Shown: positions 1-5,384 of the stretch, in pieces
Numbering within the stretch: position 1 is the first letter of the stretch
Layout of the letters: each line of letters starts with the position of its first letter
Assembly (NCBI GenBank): GCA_023436385.1
Contig: JAEZJH010000138.1
Coordinates: 1 to 5,384 of the forward strand
Length of the DNA: 5,384 nucleotides
Direction: 5' to 3'
Source: Pseudomonadota bacterium
GTDB taxonomy: Bacteria; Myxococcota; Myxococcia; Myxococcales; Vulgatibacteraceae
The notes under the pieces: model-generated
What the model was told of the DNA's origin: nothing
Databases searched by the model: none
What the model saw: the letters and a program-made list of their open reading frames with translations, nothing else
Position numbers and translations under genes: made by a program

Positions 1-1648
1 GGTGACGCCGGGCACCCGGGCGCGCCTGGCCGTGCGCCTGGTGAACCGCGGCGCCCACGAGTGCCTGGTCAACCGGGTCGATCTGGCCCGCGGTGGCTCG
101 GGGGCCTTCTCCCTGGCCGGCCGGTCCGGAGCGGCCTGGTCCCTGCGGGCCGGAGAGGGCCGGTCGCTCGGGGTGACCCTGGCGCCGGGCGAGGCCCTCC
201 CGCTCGGGATCGAGTTCGACCCCGCCGCCTATGGCGCCCTCGGCGAGGGCGAGACCCGCGAGGCCCTGGCCACCGCCGGCGTCTGGGTGTCGAATCCCTC
301 CATGCCGCGGCTCGAGCTGCCGCTCCGGGCGGTGGCCGGGCCGTCCTGCCTGGAACTCGATCCGCCGCTCCTCGACTTCACCGCCCTCCCCGAGCGCGCG
401 GTCGATCCGGCCCTCGCCTGCGGAGCGCCCGACCTCCCGGCGACGGTCCGGAACGGCTGCGCCGGCCCGCGGCAGGTGACGGCGATCGTGCCGGTCGCCG
501 GATCCGACCCGGGCTTCCTGGTCTCCGGGCCGGGAGCCCTGCCGCGGCCGCTGGCCCCGGGGGAAGAGCACGCCTTCGCCGTCGACTTCCGCCCGGAGGC
601 TGGCGGCGTCTTCGACGGCGGGTTCCGGATCGAGGTCGGAGGCGGCGAGCCGCTCTTCCTGCCCGCCACCGGCCGCGCCGAGTCGGGGGGCCGGTGGTTC
701 GATTCCTTCCCGCTGGCGAAGCCCCGGCTCGACCTGCTCCTCGTGCTCTCCTCGTCGGCGGCGATGGCCGGCACCCCGGTCGTCACCAACCTGTCCAACG
801 TCGGCCTGCTCGGCCTCTTGAACGCCTTCACCCGGCCCGACCTCGACTGGCAGGTGGGGATCACCACCACCGACTTCGAGCCGGCCGGCTCGCGGGCCTG
901 CGTCGGCGGCGGGATCAACGGCGGCGAGGCCGGGCGGCTGGTGCCGGCCACCGGCAGCTCTCCGCGGATCCTCCTCCCGGGCTCGACCTTCGCCCCGGAC
1001 TTTGCCCGAAACGTCCTGTCGGTCCGGGCCTGCGGCGGGGCGGAACGCGGCTTCGACGCGGCGGTGGCCGCGGTCACCCCGCCCCTCTCCACCACCGCCG
1101 CCGACGCCCACGGCCTGGGCAACCTCGGCTTCGTCCGGAACGGCGCCCACCTGGCGGTGGTCTTCGTCTCCGCCGGGGACGACGGGAGCGCCCGCTCCGC
1201 CGCCGACGCCCACGCCGCCCTCGGCGCCGGACGGGAGGCCGGTCTCTTCTCCGCCTGGGTGATCGCCGGCGACGTCGATCTCGGCTGCAGCTTCCCGAGC
1301 GGCGGCCGGGCCTCCGCCGCCTACCGGTATCTCGAGCTGGCCCACCTCTCGAACACCACCATCCGCTCCGTCTGCCACACGGACGAGTGGAGTGGCCTCT
1401 GGAACGCCGTGGGCAACCAGGCAGTCCGCTCCCAGGCGGTCTACCGGCTCGACGCGCCCGCGGCGACGGTCCTCGATCTCGCCCTGGTCCACGTCCGGCC
1501 CGACGGCGGGCGCGCGGTCGTGCCCTCCTGGCAGTGGACGTACGACGCCGGCCGGCGAGCGGTGGTCCTCCAGCGCCTCGAGGTCCTCGCCGCGCTCCTC
1601 GAGCAAGGCGGGTCCCTCGAGGTCTACTACCGGCTCGGCTGCGAGTAG
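1..1648 (+). CDS. ASH-like repeat plus degenerate vWA-domain protein, 5' partial
   Basis: About 548 residues are visible. The frame is open to the left edge, and the GTG at position 2 falls inside a beta-sandwich domain, so the true start and any signal peptide lie upstream. Counting from that GTG, residues 1-111 and 113-226 look like two ASH/choice-of-anchor-D-type Ig-like domains (phrases such as 'LAPGEALPLGIEFDP' and 'LAPGEEHAFAVDFRPEAGG'). Residues 240-480 form a vWA-like domain with family landmarks: 'DWQVGITTTDFE' (282-293), a 'GRLVPATGSSPRIL' segment (311-324), and 'LAVVFVSAGDD' (384-394). Residues 481-548 form a short C-terminal beta-sandwich ending 'YYRLGCE'. This arrangement is common in myxobacterial secreted or surface proteins of unknown role. 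The MIDAS motif is degenerate: S250-S-S-A-A254 stands where DxSxS is expected, and A391 where the usual Asp follows 'VFVS', so metal-dependent ligand binding is doubtful. Its 3' end overlaps the convergent transporter gene. Family assignment is fairly sure; function is unknown. Confidence 0.85.
   Translation, partial: VTPGTRARLAVRLVNRGAHECLVNRVDLARGGSGAFSLAGRSGAAWSLRAGEGRSLGVTLAPGEALPLGIEFDPAAYGALGEGETREALATAGVWVSNPSMPRLELPLRAVAGPSCLELDPPLLDFTALPERAVDPALACGAPDLPATVRNGCAGPRQVTAIVPVAGSDPGFLVSGPGALPRPLAPGEEHAFAVDFRPEAGGVFDGGFRIEVGGGEPLFLPATGRAESGGRWFDSFPLAKPRLDLLLVLSSSAAMAGTPVVTNLSNVGLLGLLNAFTRPDLDWQVGITTTDFEPAGSRACVGGGINGGEAGRLVPATGSSPRILLPGSTFAPDFARNVLSVRACGGAERGFDAAVAAVTPPLSTTAADAHGLGNLGFVRNGAHLAVVFVSAGDDGSARSAADAHAALGAGREAGLFSAWVIAGDVDLGCSFPSGGRASAAYRYLELAHLSNTTIRSVCHTDEWSGLWNAVGNQAVRSQAVYRLDAPAATVLDLALVHVRPDGGRAVVPSWQWTYDAGRRAVVLQRLEVLAALLEQGGSLEVYYRLGCE
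1627..1648. other. Tail-to-tail overlap of convergent genes
   Basis: The stop of the plus-strand vWA gene (TAG at 1646-1648) lies beyond the stop of the minus-strand transporter gene (TAG read from 1629 to 1627). The two coding regions therefore share 22 bases. There is no intergenic space for a conventional terminator on either strand, and no hairpin followed by a T-run is visible on either side. Confidence 0.85.
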
Positions 1649-2529
1649 GCCCCGGGGGGCACCGCCGGCCGGGCCCCGAGGATGGTCAGGGTGGCGCCGG
1701 CGAGCACCGCGACGCAGCCGACCAGCTCGTTCGGCGCCGGCCACCAGCCGAACACCGTCGCCCCGAGGAGCACCGAGCCCAGCGTCTCGCCGGGCGACAT
1801 CAGCGCCACCGTCGCCGGCCGAAGGCGCCGGGCGGCGAGCTGCCCCAGGGTGTGGCCGCCCAGGGTGGCGACCAGGGCGAGGACCGCCACCGCAGCGAGC
1901 GGCCGGGCGCCCTCGAGGTGCAGGGAGGCGCCGGTGGCCGGGGCGAGGACCAGGAGCACCAGGGCGGCGGTGCCGTAGACCAGGGTGGAGTAGACCAGCG
2001 CCGGGAGCTTCTCCCGGAGGGCCCGGGAGAACGAGTAGTAGACGCCGTAGAGGCCCACCGCGCCGATCACCAAGAGGTCGCCGGCGAGCCGGTGCTCGCC
2101 CGCCGGCCCCTCGTCGCCCCGGGCGATGGCGAAGGCGCCCAGGGCGGCCACCGCCAGGCCGGCCAGTTCGAGGCGGGTGGGGCGGAGCCGGAACACCAGC
2201 ACGCCGGCGAGGAGCACCACCGCCGGCTCCAGGGAGACCAGGGTCACCGCGGCGGCGAACGAGGTGGAGGCGATCCCGGCGGTGAAGCAGGCGAAGTGGA
2301 GCGCGAGGACGGCGCCGGAGAGCGCGCCCATCGCCAGGTCGCGGCCGGGCAGGGTGCGGAAGGCGGCCAGGGTCCGGCCCCGGGTGGCGATCACCAGCAC
2401 CAGGGCGGCCAGGCCGCCGCGCGCCGCGGCCACGGCCAGCGGGCCGCCGCCCTCGAGGGCCACCTTGGCGGCGGGGCCGCTGGTGGCGAAGGCCACGGAG
2501 GCCAGGACGACGAGGAGCACGGCCTCCAT
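1627..2529 (-). CDS. DMT-superfamily EamA-type transporter, ten TM helices
   Basis: A 300-residue inner-membrane protein, the usual length for a two-repeat EamA (drug/metabolite transporter) protein. Ten hydrophobic segments can be read at about 3-22, 30-49, 64-86, 90-113, 119-137, 148-168, 177-196, 208-230, 238-260 and 266-284. The two EamA repeats are about 3-137 and 148-284, each ending in the family's Gly-rich helix ('LAGLAVAALGAFAI', 'LVGCVAVLAGATLTILG'). 'SLEPAVVLLAGV' (99-110) matches the usual Pro-containing start of helix 4. The Gly-Glu normally seen after the fourth helix of each repeat reads R114-L115 and G261-W262 here. Family members export amino acids, nucleosides or drugs, or import metabolites; the substrate here cannot be told. 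The ATG at 2529 puts the first helix at residue 3, as expected. There is no strong Shine-Dalgarno (only GGCGGG eight bases upstream), which suits translational coupling to the SnoaL-like gene ending 16 bases upstream. The last codons overlap the convergent vWA gene by 22 bases. Confidence 0.9.
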   Translation of the reverse strand: MEAVLLVVLASVAFATSGPAAKVALEGGGPLAVAAARGGLAALVLVIATRGRTLAAFRTLPGRDLAMGALSGAVLALHFACFTAGIASTSFAAAVTLVSLEPAVVLLAGVLVFRLRPTRLELAGLAVAALGAFAIARGDEGPAGEHRLAGDLLVIGAVGLYGVYYSFSRALREKLPALVYSTLVYGTAALVLLVLAPATGASLHLEGARPLAAVAVLALVATLGGHTLGQLAARRLRPATVALMSPGETLGSVLLGATVFGWWPAPNELVGCVAVLAGATLTILGARPAVPPGAYSQPSR

Positions 2530-2545
2530 CGAGGAAACCCGCCGA

Positions 2546-2911
2546 TCAGCCGTGGTAGACCTGACTCTCGACGATCTGGCCGTCGCGGACCACCAGCACC
2601 TCGGCGACCGGCAAGTCCGGCTCGCCGGGGGCCTGCCGCGTGTATTCCATGAACACGCGGTCGGCGTTGGCGGTCAGCGTCCGCTCCACGTAGCGGAGCC
2701 CGGGGATCCGCCGGAAGGCGTCGGCCCACCACTCCTCGAGGCCGGCCCGGCCGACCAGGTAGCCGCCGGTCTCCGGACGCAGCGCCCGGAGCTTCGGGGA
2801 GGTGTGTCTCGCATTTTCCGCATACAGCGAGACCAGGGTCTTCACGTCGTGGGTCTCGAAGCAGCCGAGCCAGCGTCGGGCGAGCGCCTCGAGTTCGTCG
2901 GGAGTGGCCAT
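2546..2911 (-). CDS. SnoaL-like / NTF2-fold small protein
   Basis: A 121-residue protein with no signal peptide or membrane segment, so probably cytoplasmic. It has the size and order of a SnoaL-like (NTF2 superfamily) single-domain protein: N-terminal helices ('ARRWLGCFETHD', 11-22), the 'LVSLYAENARHTSP' stretch (26-39) leading to the first strand, 'GRAGLEEWWADAFRRIPGLRY' split across 54-74, then three strands ending 'VVRDGQIVESQVYHG' (107-121). That tail is typical of the family. Members act as small isomerases, cyclases or dehydratases, or only bind ligands. Candidate pocket residues are Y30, H36 and the W61-W62 pair, but no specific catalytic set is recognisable. The ATG at 2911 is supported by a GAAGG ribosome-binding site with six-base spacing. 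It lies 21 bases after the lipoprotein stop and 16 bases before the transporter start, so it is almost certainly co-transcribed. Fold assignment is firm; activity is unknown. Confidence 0.88.
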   Translation of the reverse strand: MATPDELEALARRWLGCFETHDVKTLVSLYAENARHTSPKLRALRPETGGYLVGRAGLEEWWADAFRRIPGLRYVERTLTANADRVFMEYTRQAPGEPDLPVAEVLVVRDGQIVESQVYHG

Positions 2912-2917
2912 GGGCGG

Positions 2918-2922
2918 CCTTC
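2918..2922 (-). promoter_or_regulatory. Ribosome-binding site of the SnoaL-like gene
   Basis: GAAGG read on the minus strand, six bases before the ATG at 2911 and inside the 21-base gap after the lipoprotein stop. It supports this start codon and independent initiation within the operon. The element lies in a GGCC-bounded segment (GGCC, nine bases, GGCC) that could form a short hairpin, which I regard as weak. Confidence 0.55.
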
Positions 2923-2932
2923 TACCACGGCC

Positions 2933-3997
2933 CTACTCGATCCGCACCCGGCGCTGGAGCCAGTCGGCCCCGCCGCGGTGATCCCGGACCACCAGGTAGA
3001 AGACCGCCTCCCCGCCCGCCGGCGCCTCGTCCGGCGCGGTGTATTCGTTGGTCTCGGCGGCGTCGCGGGTGTGGACCCGGTCGAGGTCACCGGCGGTGGC
3101 GAAGAACGAATACACCCACTCCTCGACCGCCGGCCCGATCGGATCGCCGAAGGCGTCGAGATCGGTGTAGCGCTGGAAGAGCTGGTCCGCGCCCGGGGGG
3201 AGGACGGCGGAGAGGTCCACCCGGGCCTTCCGGGCGAGGACCGGGCCCTCCTCCGGCTCGAGCGGCAGCTCCGCGCCGTCGACGGCGAGGCCCCGGACGA
3301 TCGGGTTCCGGTTGGGCTCGTCGGGGGCGTCCGGGCCCCGGACCTGGAGCCGCTTCACCGCCACCACGTGCTCGCGCTCCTCGAACAGCTCCGCGAGCCG
3401 GCCCGGCACGCCGGCGATCCCGCCACCGGCAAGGAGCTCCACCGGGGACGCGGCGATCGCCACCGCCACCACGATCACCTCCATCCCCAGGATCCGCTGC
3501 GGCATTCCGGCGGGGAGGAGGTCGAGCCGGAGCTCGGGGGGCATCACGTAGGCCGGCTCCGGGACCCCGACGGGCGGAGCGCACGGCTCGCCGTGGACGC
3601 AGCCCTCGAGGCCGGAGAGGGTGACGTGGCCCACCTCGCCCCGGCCCAGCGGCTCGCCGGGAGGGAGCGCCGCCCGGGCCAGGGCCGGCACGTCCCGGAA
3701 CGAGTCGAAGGAGGTGCAGACGCCGGCGTAGGGCGCGAGCGGATCCTCGGTACAGGAGAGGTAGACCACGCTGGCGGCGCGGCCGGGCTCGGTGACCTGG
3801 TCCGGATCGGCCACCAGCGCGGAGAGGGCGGCGCCGGGCGGCAGGCCGTGGCCGGCGCCGATCTCCGGGAGGGCGATCTCCGGCGGTTCGGCCCGGACGC
3901 CGAGGACCCGGAGGCCGTCGACCCGGGAGGCGGGATCGAACTCGTCGCCGCAGGCGGCGAGGGCGAGGGCCGCGGCGATCCCCAACAAGCGACGCAT
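2933..3997 (-). CDS. Outer-membrane-type lipoprotein of unknown function, linked to a TonB receptor
   Basis: A 354-residue lipoprotein. It begins 'MRRLLGIAAALALAAC', a textbook type II signal: basic n-region, hydrophobic core, LAAC lipobox with the lipidated Cys at 16. The residue after Cys is Gly, so there is no Asp+2 inner-membrane retention signal. I chose the ATG at 3997 because GGAG lies six bases upstream; an in-frame ATG at 4009 would add only METI and has a poorer ribosome site. After 'DGLRVLGVRAEPPEI' (27-41) comes an all-beta-looking body with Cys 82, 94, 133 and 139, possibly two disulfides. Then come a 'PNRNP' motif (228-232), 'EEWVYSFFATAG' (292-303) and a C-terminal 'RDHRGGADW' (338-346) strand pair. 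I recall similar N- and C-terminal phrases in myxobacterial lipoproteins next to TonB receptors; this is memory, not a search. The hydrophobic stretch near 169-184 looks like a core strand rather than a membrane helix. It probably works at the outer membrane with the receptor 28 bases upstream. Function unknown. Confidence 0.85.
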   Translation of the reverse strand: MRRLLGIAAALALAACGDEFDPASRVDGLRVLGVRAEPPEIALPEIGAGHGLPPGAALSALVADPDQVTEPGRAASVVYLSCTEDPLAPYAGVCTSFDSFRDVPALARAALPPGEPLGRGEVGHVTLSGLEGCVHGEPCAPPVGVPEPAYVMPPELRLDLLPAGMPQRILGMEVIVVAVAIAASPVELLAGGGIAGVPGRLAELFEEREHVVAVKRLQVRGPDAPDEPNRNPIVRGLAVDGAELPLEPEEGPVLARKARVDLSAVLPPGADQLFQRYTDLDAFGDPIGPAVEEWVYSFFATAGDLDRVHTRDAAETNEYTAPDEAPAGGEAVFYLVVRDHRGGADWLQRRVRIE

Positions 3998-4003
3998 GAT
4001 TGT

Positions 4004-4007
4004 CTCC
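4004..4007 (-). promoter_or_regulatory. Shine-Dalgarno deciding the lipoprotein start
   Basis: GGAG on the minus strand, six bases before the ATG at 3997. It overlaps the alternative in-frame ATG at 4009 (ATGGAG), which itself is preceded only by GCGAAAGAA. The site favours the shorter lipoprotein with a three-residue MRR n-region. Either start gives the same mature protein. Confidence 0.6.
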
Positions 4008-4025
4008 ATTTCTTTCGCCGGACCA

Positions 4026-5384
4026 TCAGTACTCGGCCCGGAGGCCGAAGGAGGGGAAGATCGGGAGGCCGTTGGTGTAGCCGCGCTCCGCGTAGTCGAA
4101 GCTGTAGATCGCGGCCTCGGGGTTCTCGCGGTTGGTCACGTTCTGGAGGTCGAGGTAGCCGGTGAGGGTCCACTCGTCCCAGGTCCACTTCTTGTCCACC
4201 CGCAGGTCGAGGGAGAAGAAGTCGGGGAGCCGGGCGTCGCGGGTGGCGGCGGGGATCTCCCGGTACTCGTCGCCGTCCGCGTCGTAGACCGCGGCGTTGA
4301 CCGTGCGGTAGGGGTTGCCGCTGGTGTAGCGGAGCCGGAAACCGAAGGAGAGCCCCTCCGCCAGCTCCGGCAGCTCCACGGTTCCCAGCGCCACCAGGTT
4401 GTGGGGCTGATCGTAGTCGGCGCCGCTCTCGAAGAGCGTCCCGCCCACCGCCTCGTCCTCCCGCTCCGTCTTCGAGAGCGAGTAGGCGATCCAGCCGAAG
4501 AATCGGCCGTCCGGATCCCAGCGGAGGAGCGCCTCGCCGCCGTAGGAGCGGCCGGTGCCGGAGTTGGCGAACCGCTCCGGTTCCTCGCGGCCGTCCCGGA
4601 TCACCGTCCCCGCGGTGGCCGCCGCCAGGTCGAAGAGGTCCTTGTAGTAGACCTGCAGATCCAGCGAGAGCGGGCCTCCCAGGCGCTGCTCGATCCCCAA
4701 CCCGTACTGCCGCGCGCCCTCGGGGCCGAGCTCCGGGTTCCCCCACTCGGCGGAGGAGTAGGCGATCGGCGGCGCCTGGTGGTAGAGGCCGACGCCGCCC
4801 TTGAGCGTCGTACCCTCGAAGAGCCGGTAGCGGGCGGCGAGGCGGGGGTCGACCCAGCTCGTCTCCAGCCAGCCGTCGTAGTCGAAGCGGACGCCGGGGA
4901 TTACCGTGAGCCGGTCGAGCGGCTTCCAGGTGGCCTCCGCCCAGAGGGCCGGCATCCAGATGGTGGCGCCGATGTGTTCGTTCACCCGGCCGCGGGTGGC
5001 GTCCGGGCCCGGGAGGTGGTTCGGCTGCGGGAGCGGGCCCACCCGCGTGTAGACCACGCCGTCGATCCCCTGGCCGTCGAGGCCGCCGGCGAGGGTGAGC
5101 CGCGGGGTGAGGTCGTGGGCCAGCTCCGCCCGGACGATCGCGGTGGTCCAGGTCTCCTCGATCAGGAAGGGGCCGACCTCCATGGCGTCGTCGTTCGCGC
5201 CGAGGGAGAGGAGGAAGTGGGCCCGGGTGTCGGCCCCGAGCCGCCGGTCCCAGCTCACCGCGCCCCGGAGGACGCGGTTCCGGAAGCCGGCGTCGGCGAA
5301 GTCCTCGAGGTCGTCCAGCTGCAGGCCGGTGATCTCGAGCCGGTCGTCGGCGCCGAAGAAGGAGAAGCGCACCCGGTCCCGCTC
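4026..5384 (-). CDS. TonB-dependent receptor, C-terminal beta-barrel part (5' partial)
   Basis: The last 452 residues of a TonB-dependent outer-membrane receptor. The frame stays open to the right window edge, so the signal peptide, TonB box, plug and first strands are outside. Alternating amphipathic strands with aromatic girdles run throughout. Landmarks include 'LTVIPGVRFDYDGW' near 4865-4910, 'GVGLYHQAPP' near 4770-4800, 'WGNPELGPEGARQYGLGIEQ' near 4685-4745, 'SGADYDQPHNL' at 4397-4429, 'RYTSGNPYRTVN' near 4295-4330, and the last-strands signature 'LPDFFSLDLRVDKKW' at 4185-4229. The chain ends in an aromatic residue (Tyr), as expected for BAM-recognised barrels, although Phe is more usual. 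Such receptors import siderophores, cobalamin, glycans or other large ligands using TonB energy; no ligand can be assigned from the barrel. It is the first visible gene of the four-gene minus-strand run and is followed after 28 bases by the lipoprotein. The promoter must lie outside the window. Confidence 0.93.
   Translation of the reverse strand, partial: ERDRVRFSFFGADDRLEITGLQLDDLEDFADAGFRNRVLRGAVSWDRRLGADTRAHFLLSLGANDDAMEVGPFLIEETWTTAIVRAELAHDLTPRLTLAGGLDGQGIDGVVYTRVGPLPQPNHLPGPDATRGRVNEHIGATIWMPALWAEATWKPLDRLTVIPGVRFDYDGWLETSWVDPRLAARYRLFEGTTLKGGVGLYHQAPPIAYSSAEWGNPELGPEGARQYGLGIEQRLGGPLSLDLQVYYKDLFDLAAATAGTVIRDGREEPERFANSGTGRSYGGEALLRWDPDGRFFGWIAYSLSKTEREDEAVGGTLFESGADYDQPHNLVALGTVELPELAEGLSFGFRLRYTSGNPYRTVNAAVYDADGDEYREIPAATRDARLPDFFSLDLRVDKKWTWDEWTLTGYLDLQNVTNRENPEAAIYSFDYAERGYTNGLPIFPSFGLRAEY

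Noticed and set aside
229..1122. A 297-codon minus-strand open frame antisense to the vWA gene
   Set aside because: It is rich in Ser, Arg, Pro and Gly with no domain. The plus-strand frame has clear ASH-like and vWA-like content.
1656..1677. A GC hairpin (GGGGC, 12-base loop, GCCCC) just after the vWA stop codon
   Set aside because: The stem is only five pairs, it has no T-tract, and it lies inside the transporter's coding end. Such stems are common by chance at this GC content, so I do not call a terminator.
61..2652. An 863-codon open frame on the plus strand, running through the vWA gene and antisense to the transporter gene
   Set aside because: The translation is dominated by Arg, Pro, Gly and Ala with no domain. 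It is a shifted-frame shadow produced by high GC content, while the overlapping frames match recognisable families.
3998..4025. A slightly AT-richer patch between receptor and lipoprotein that might hold an internal promoter
   Set aside because: The gap is only 28 bases, contains no recognisable -35/-10 pair, and its features are explained by the ribosome-binding region.
2126..4165. A 679-codon plus-strand open frame antisense to the transporter, SnoaL-like, lipoprotein and receptor genes
   Set aside because: It crosses four genes and their gaps, has no recognisable domain, and reads as the complement of real coding sequence with strong GC3 bias.
3544..4746. A 400-codon minus-strand open frame across the receptor-lipoprotein junction
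   Set aside because: It is in another frame of the receptor and lipoprotein genes and is Arg/Pro/Gly-rich. Its internal ATG that overlaps the receptor stop (TGATGG) looks like coupling but leads into this shadow frame, not the lipoprotein.

Overview
The window is a very GC-rich (roughly 70% by eye), almost gap-free bacterial segment with strong G/C at third codon positions. The protein set is an ASH-like/vWA protein ending in Cys, a TonB-dependent receptor, and a lipoprotein with an 'RGGADW'-type tail. This combination is most familiar to me from Myxococcota and related delta-proteobacterial lineages. That placement is inference from gene style; no rRNA or marker gene is present.

Layout. The first 1.65 kb holds one plus-strand gene whose 5' end lies outside the window. 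It encodes a large, probably secreted protein with ASH-like beta-sandwich domains, a von Willebrand factor A (vWA)-like domain and a short C-terminal sandwich. The rest (1627-5384) is a tight run of four minus-strand genes. In transcription order these are a TonB-dependent receptor (5' end outside the window), an outer-membrane-type lipoprotein, a SnoaL/NTF2-like small protein, and a DMT/EamA ten-helix transporter. The gaps are 28, 21 and 16 bases, so they are probably one transcript. The EamA gene and the vWA gene converge and overlap by 22 bases at their 3' ends.

How they may work together. The receptor and lipoprotein look like an outer-membrane substrate-binding or uptake pair, and the EamA protein would be an inner-membrane carrier. 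The SnoaL-like protein is a small cytoplasmic fold with no visible signal peptide; it could act on a small molecule. No substrate can be read from the sequence. The plus-strand vWA protein is probably independent. It is notable because the metal-binding (MIDAS) motif of its vWA domain has been lost at several positions.

There is no RNA gene, mobile element, CRISPR array, clear promoter or intrinsic terminator. There is no gene-free stretch longer than about 30 bases. I see no strong evidence of a new system; the points most worth a second look are the MIDAS-less vWA protein and the composition of the four-gene cluster.
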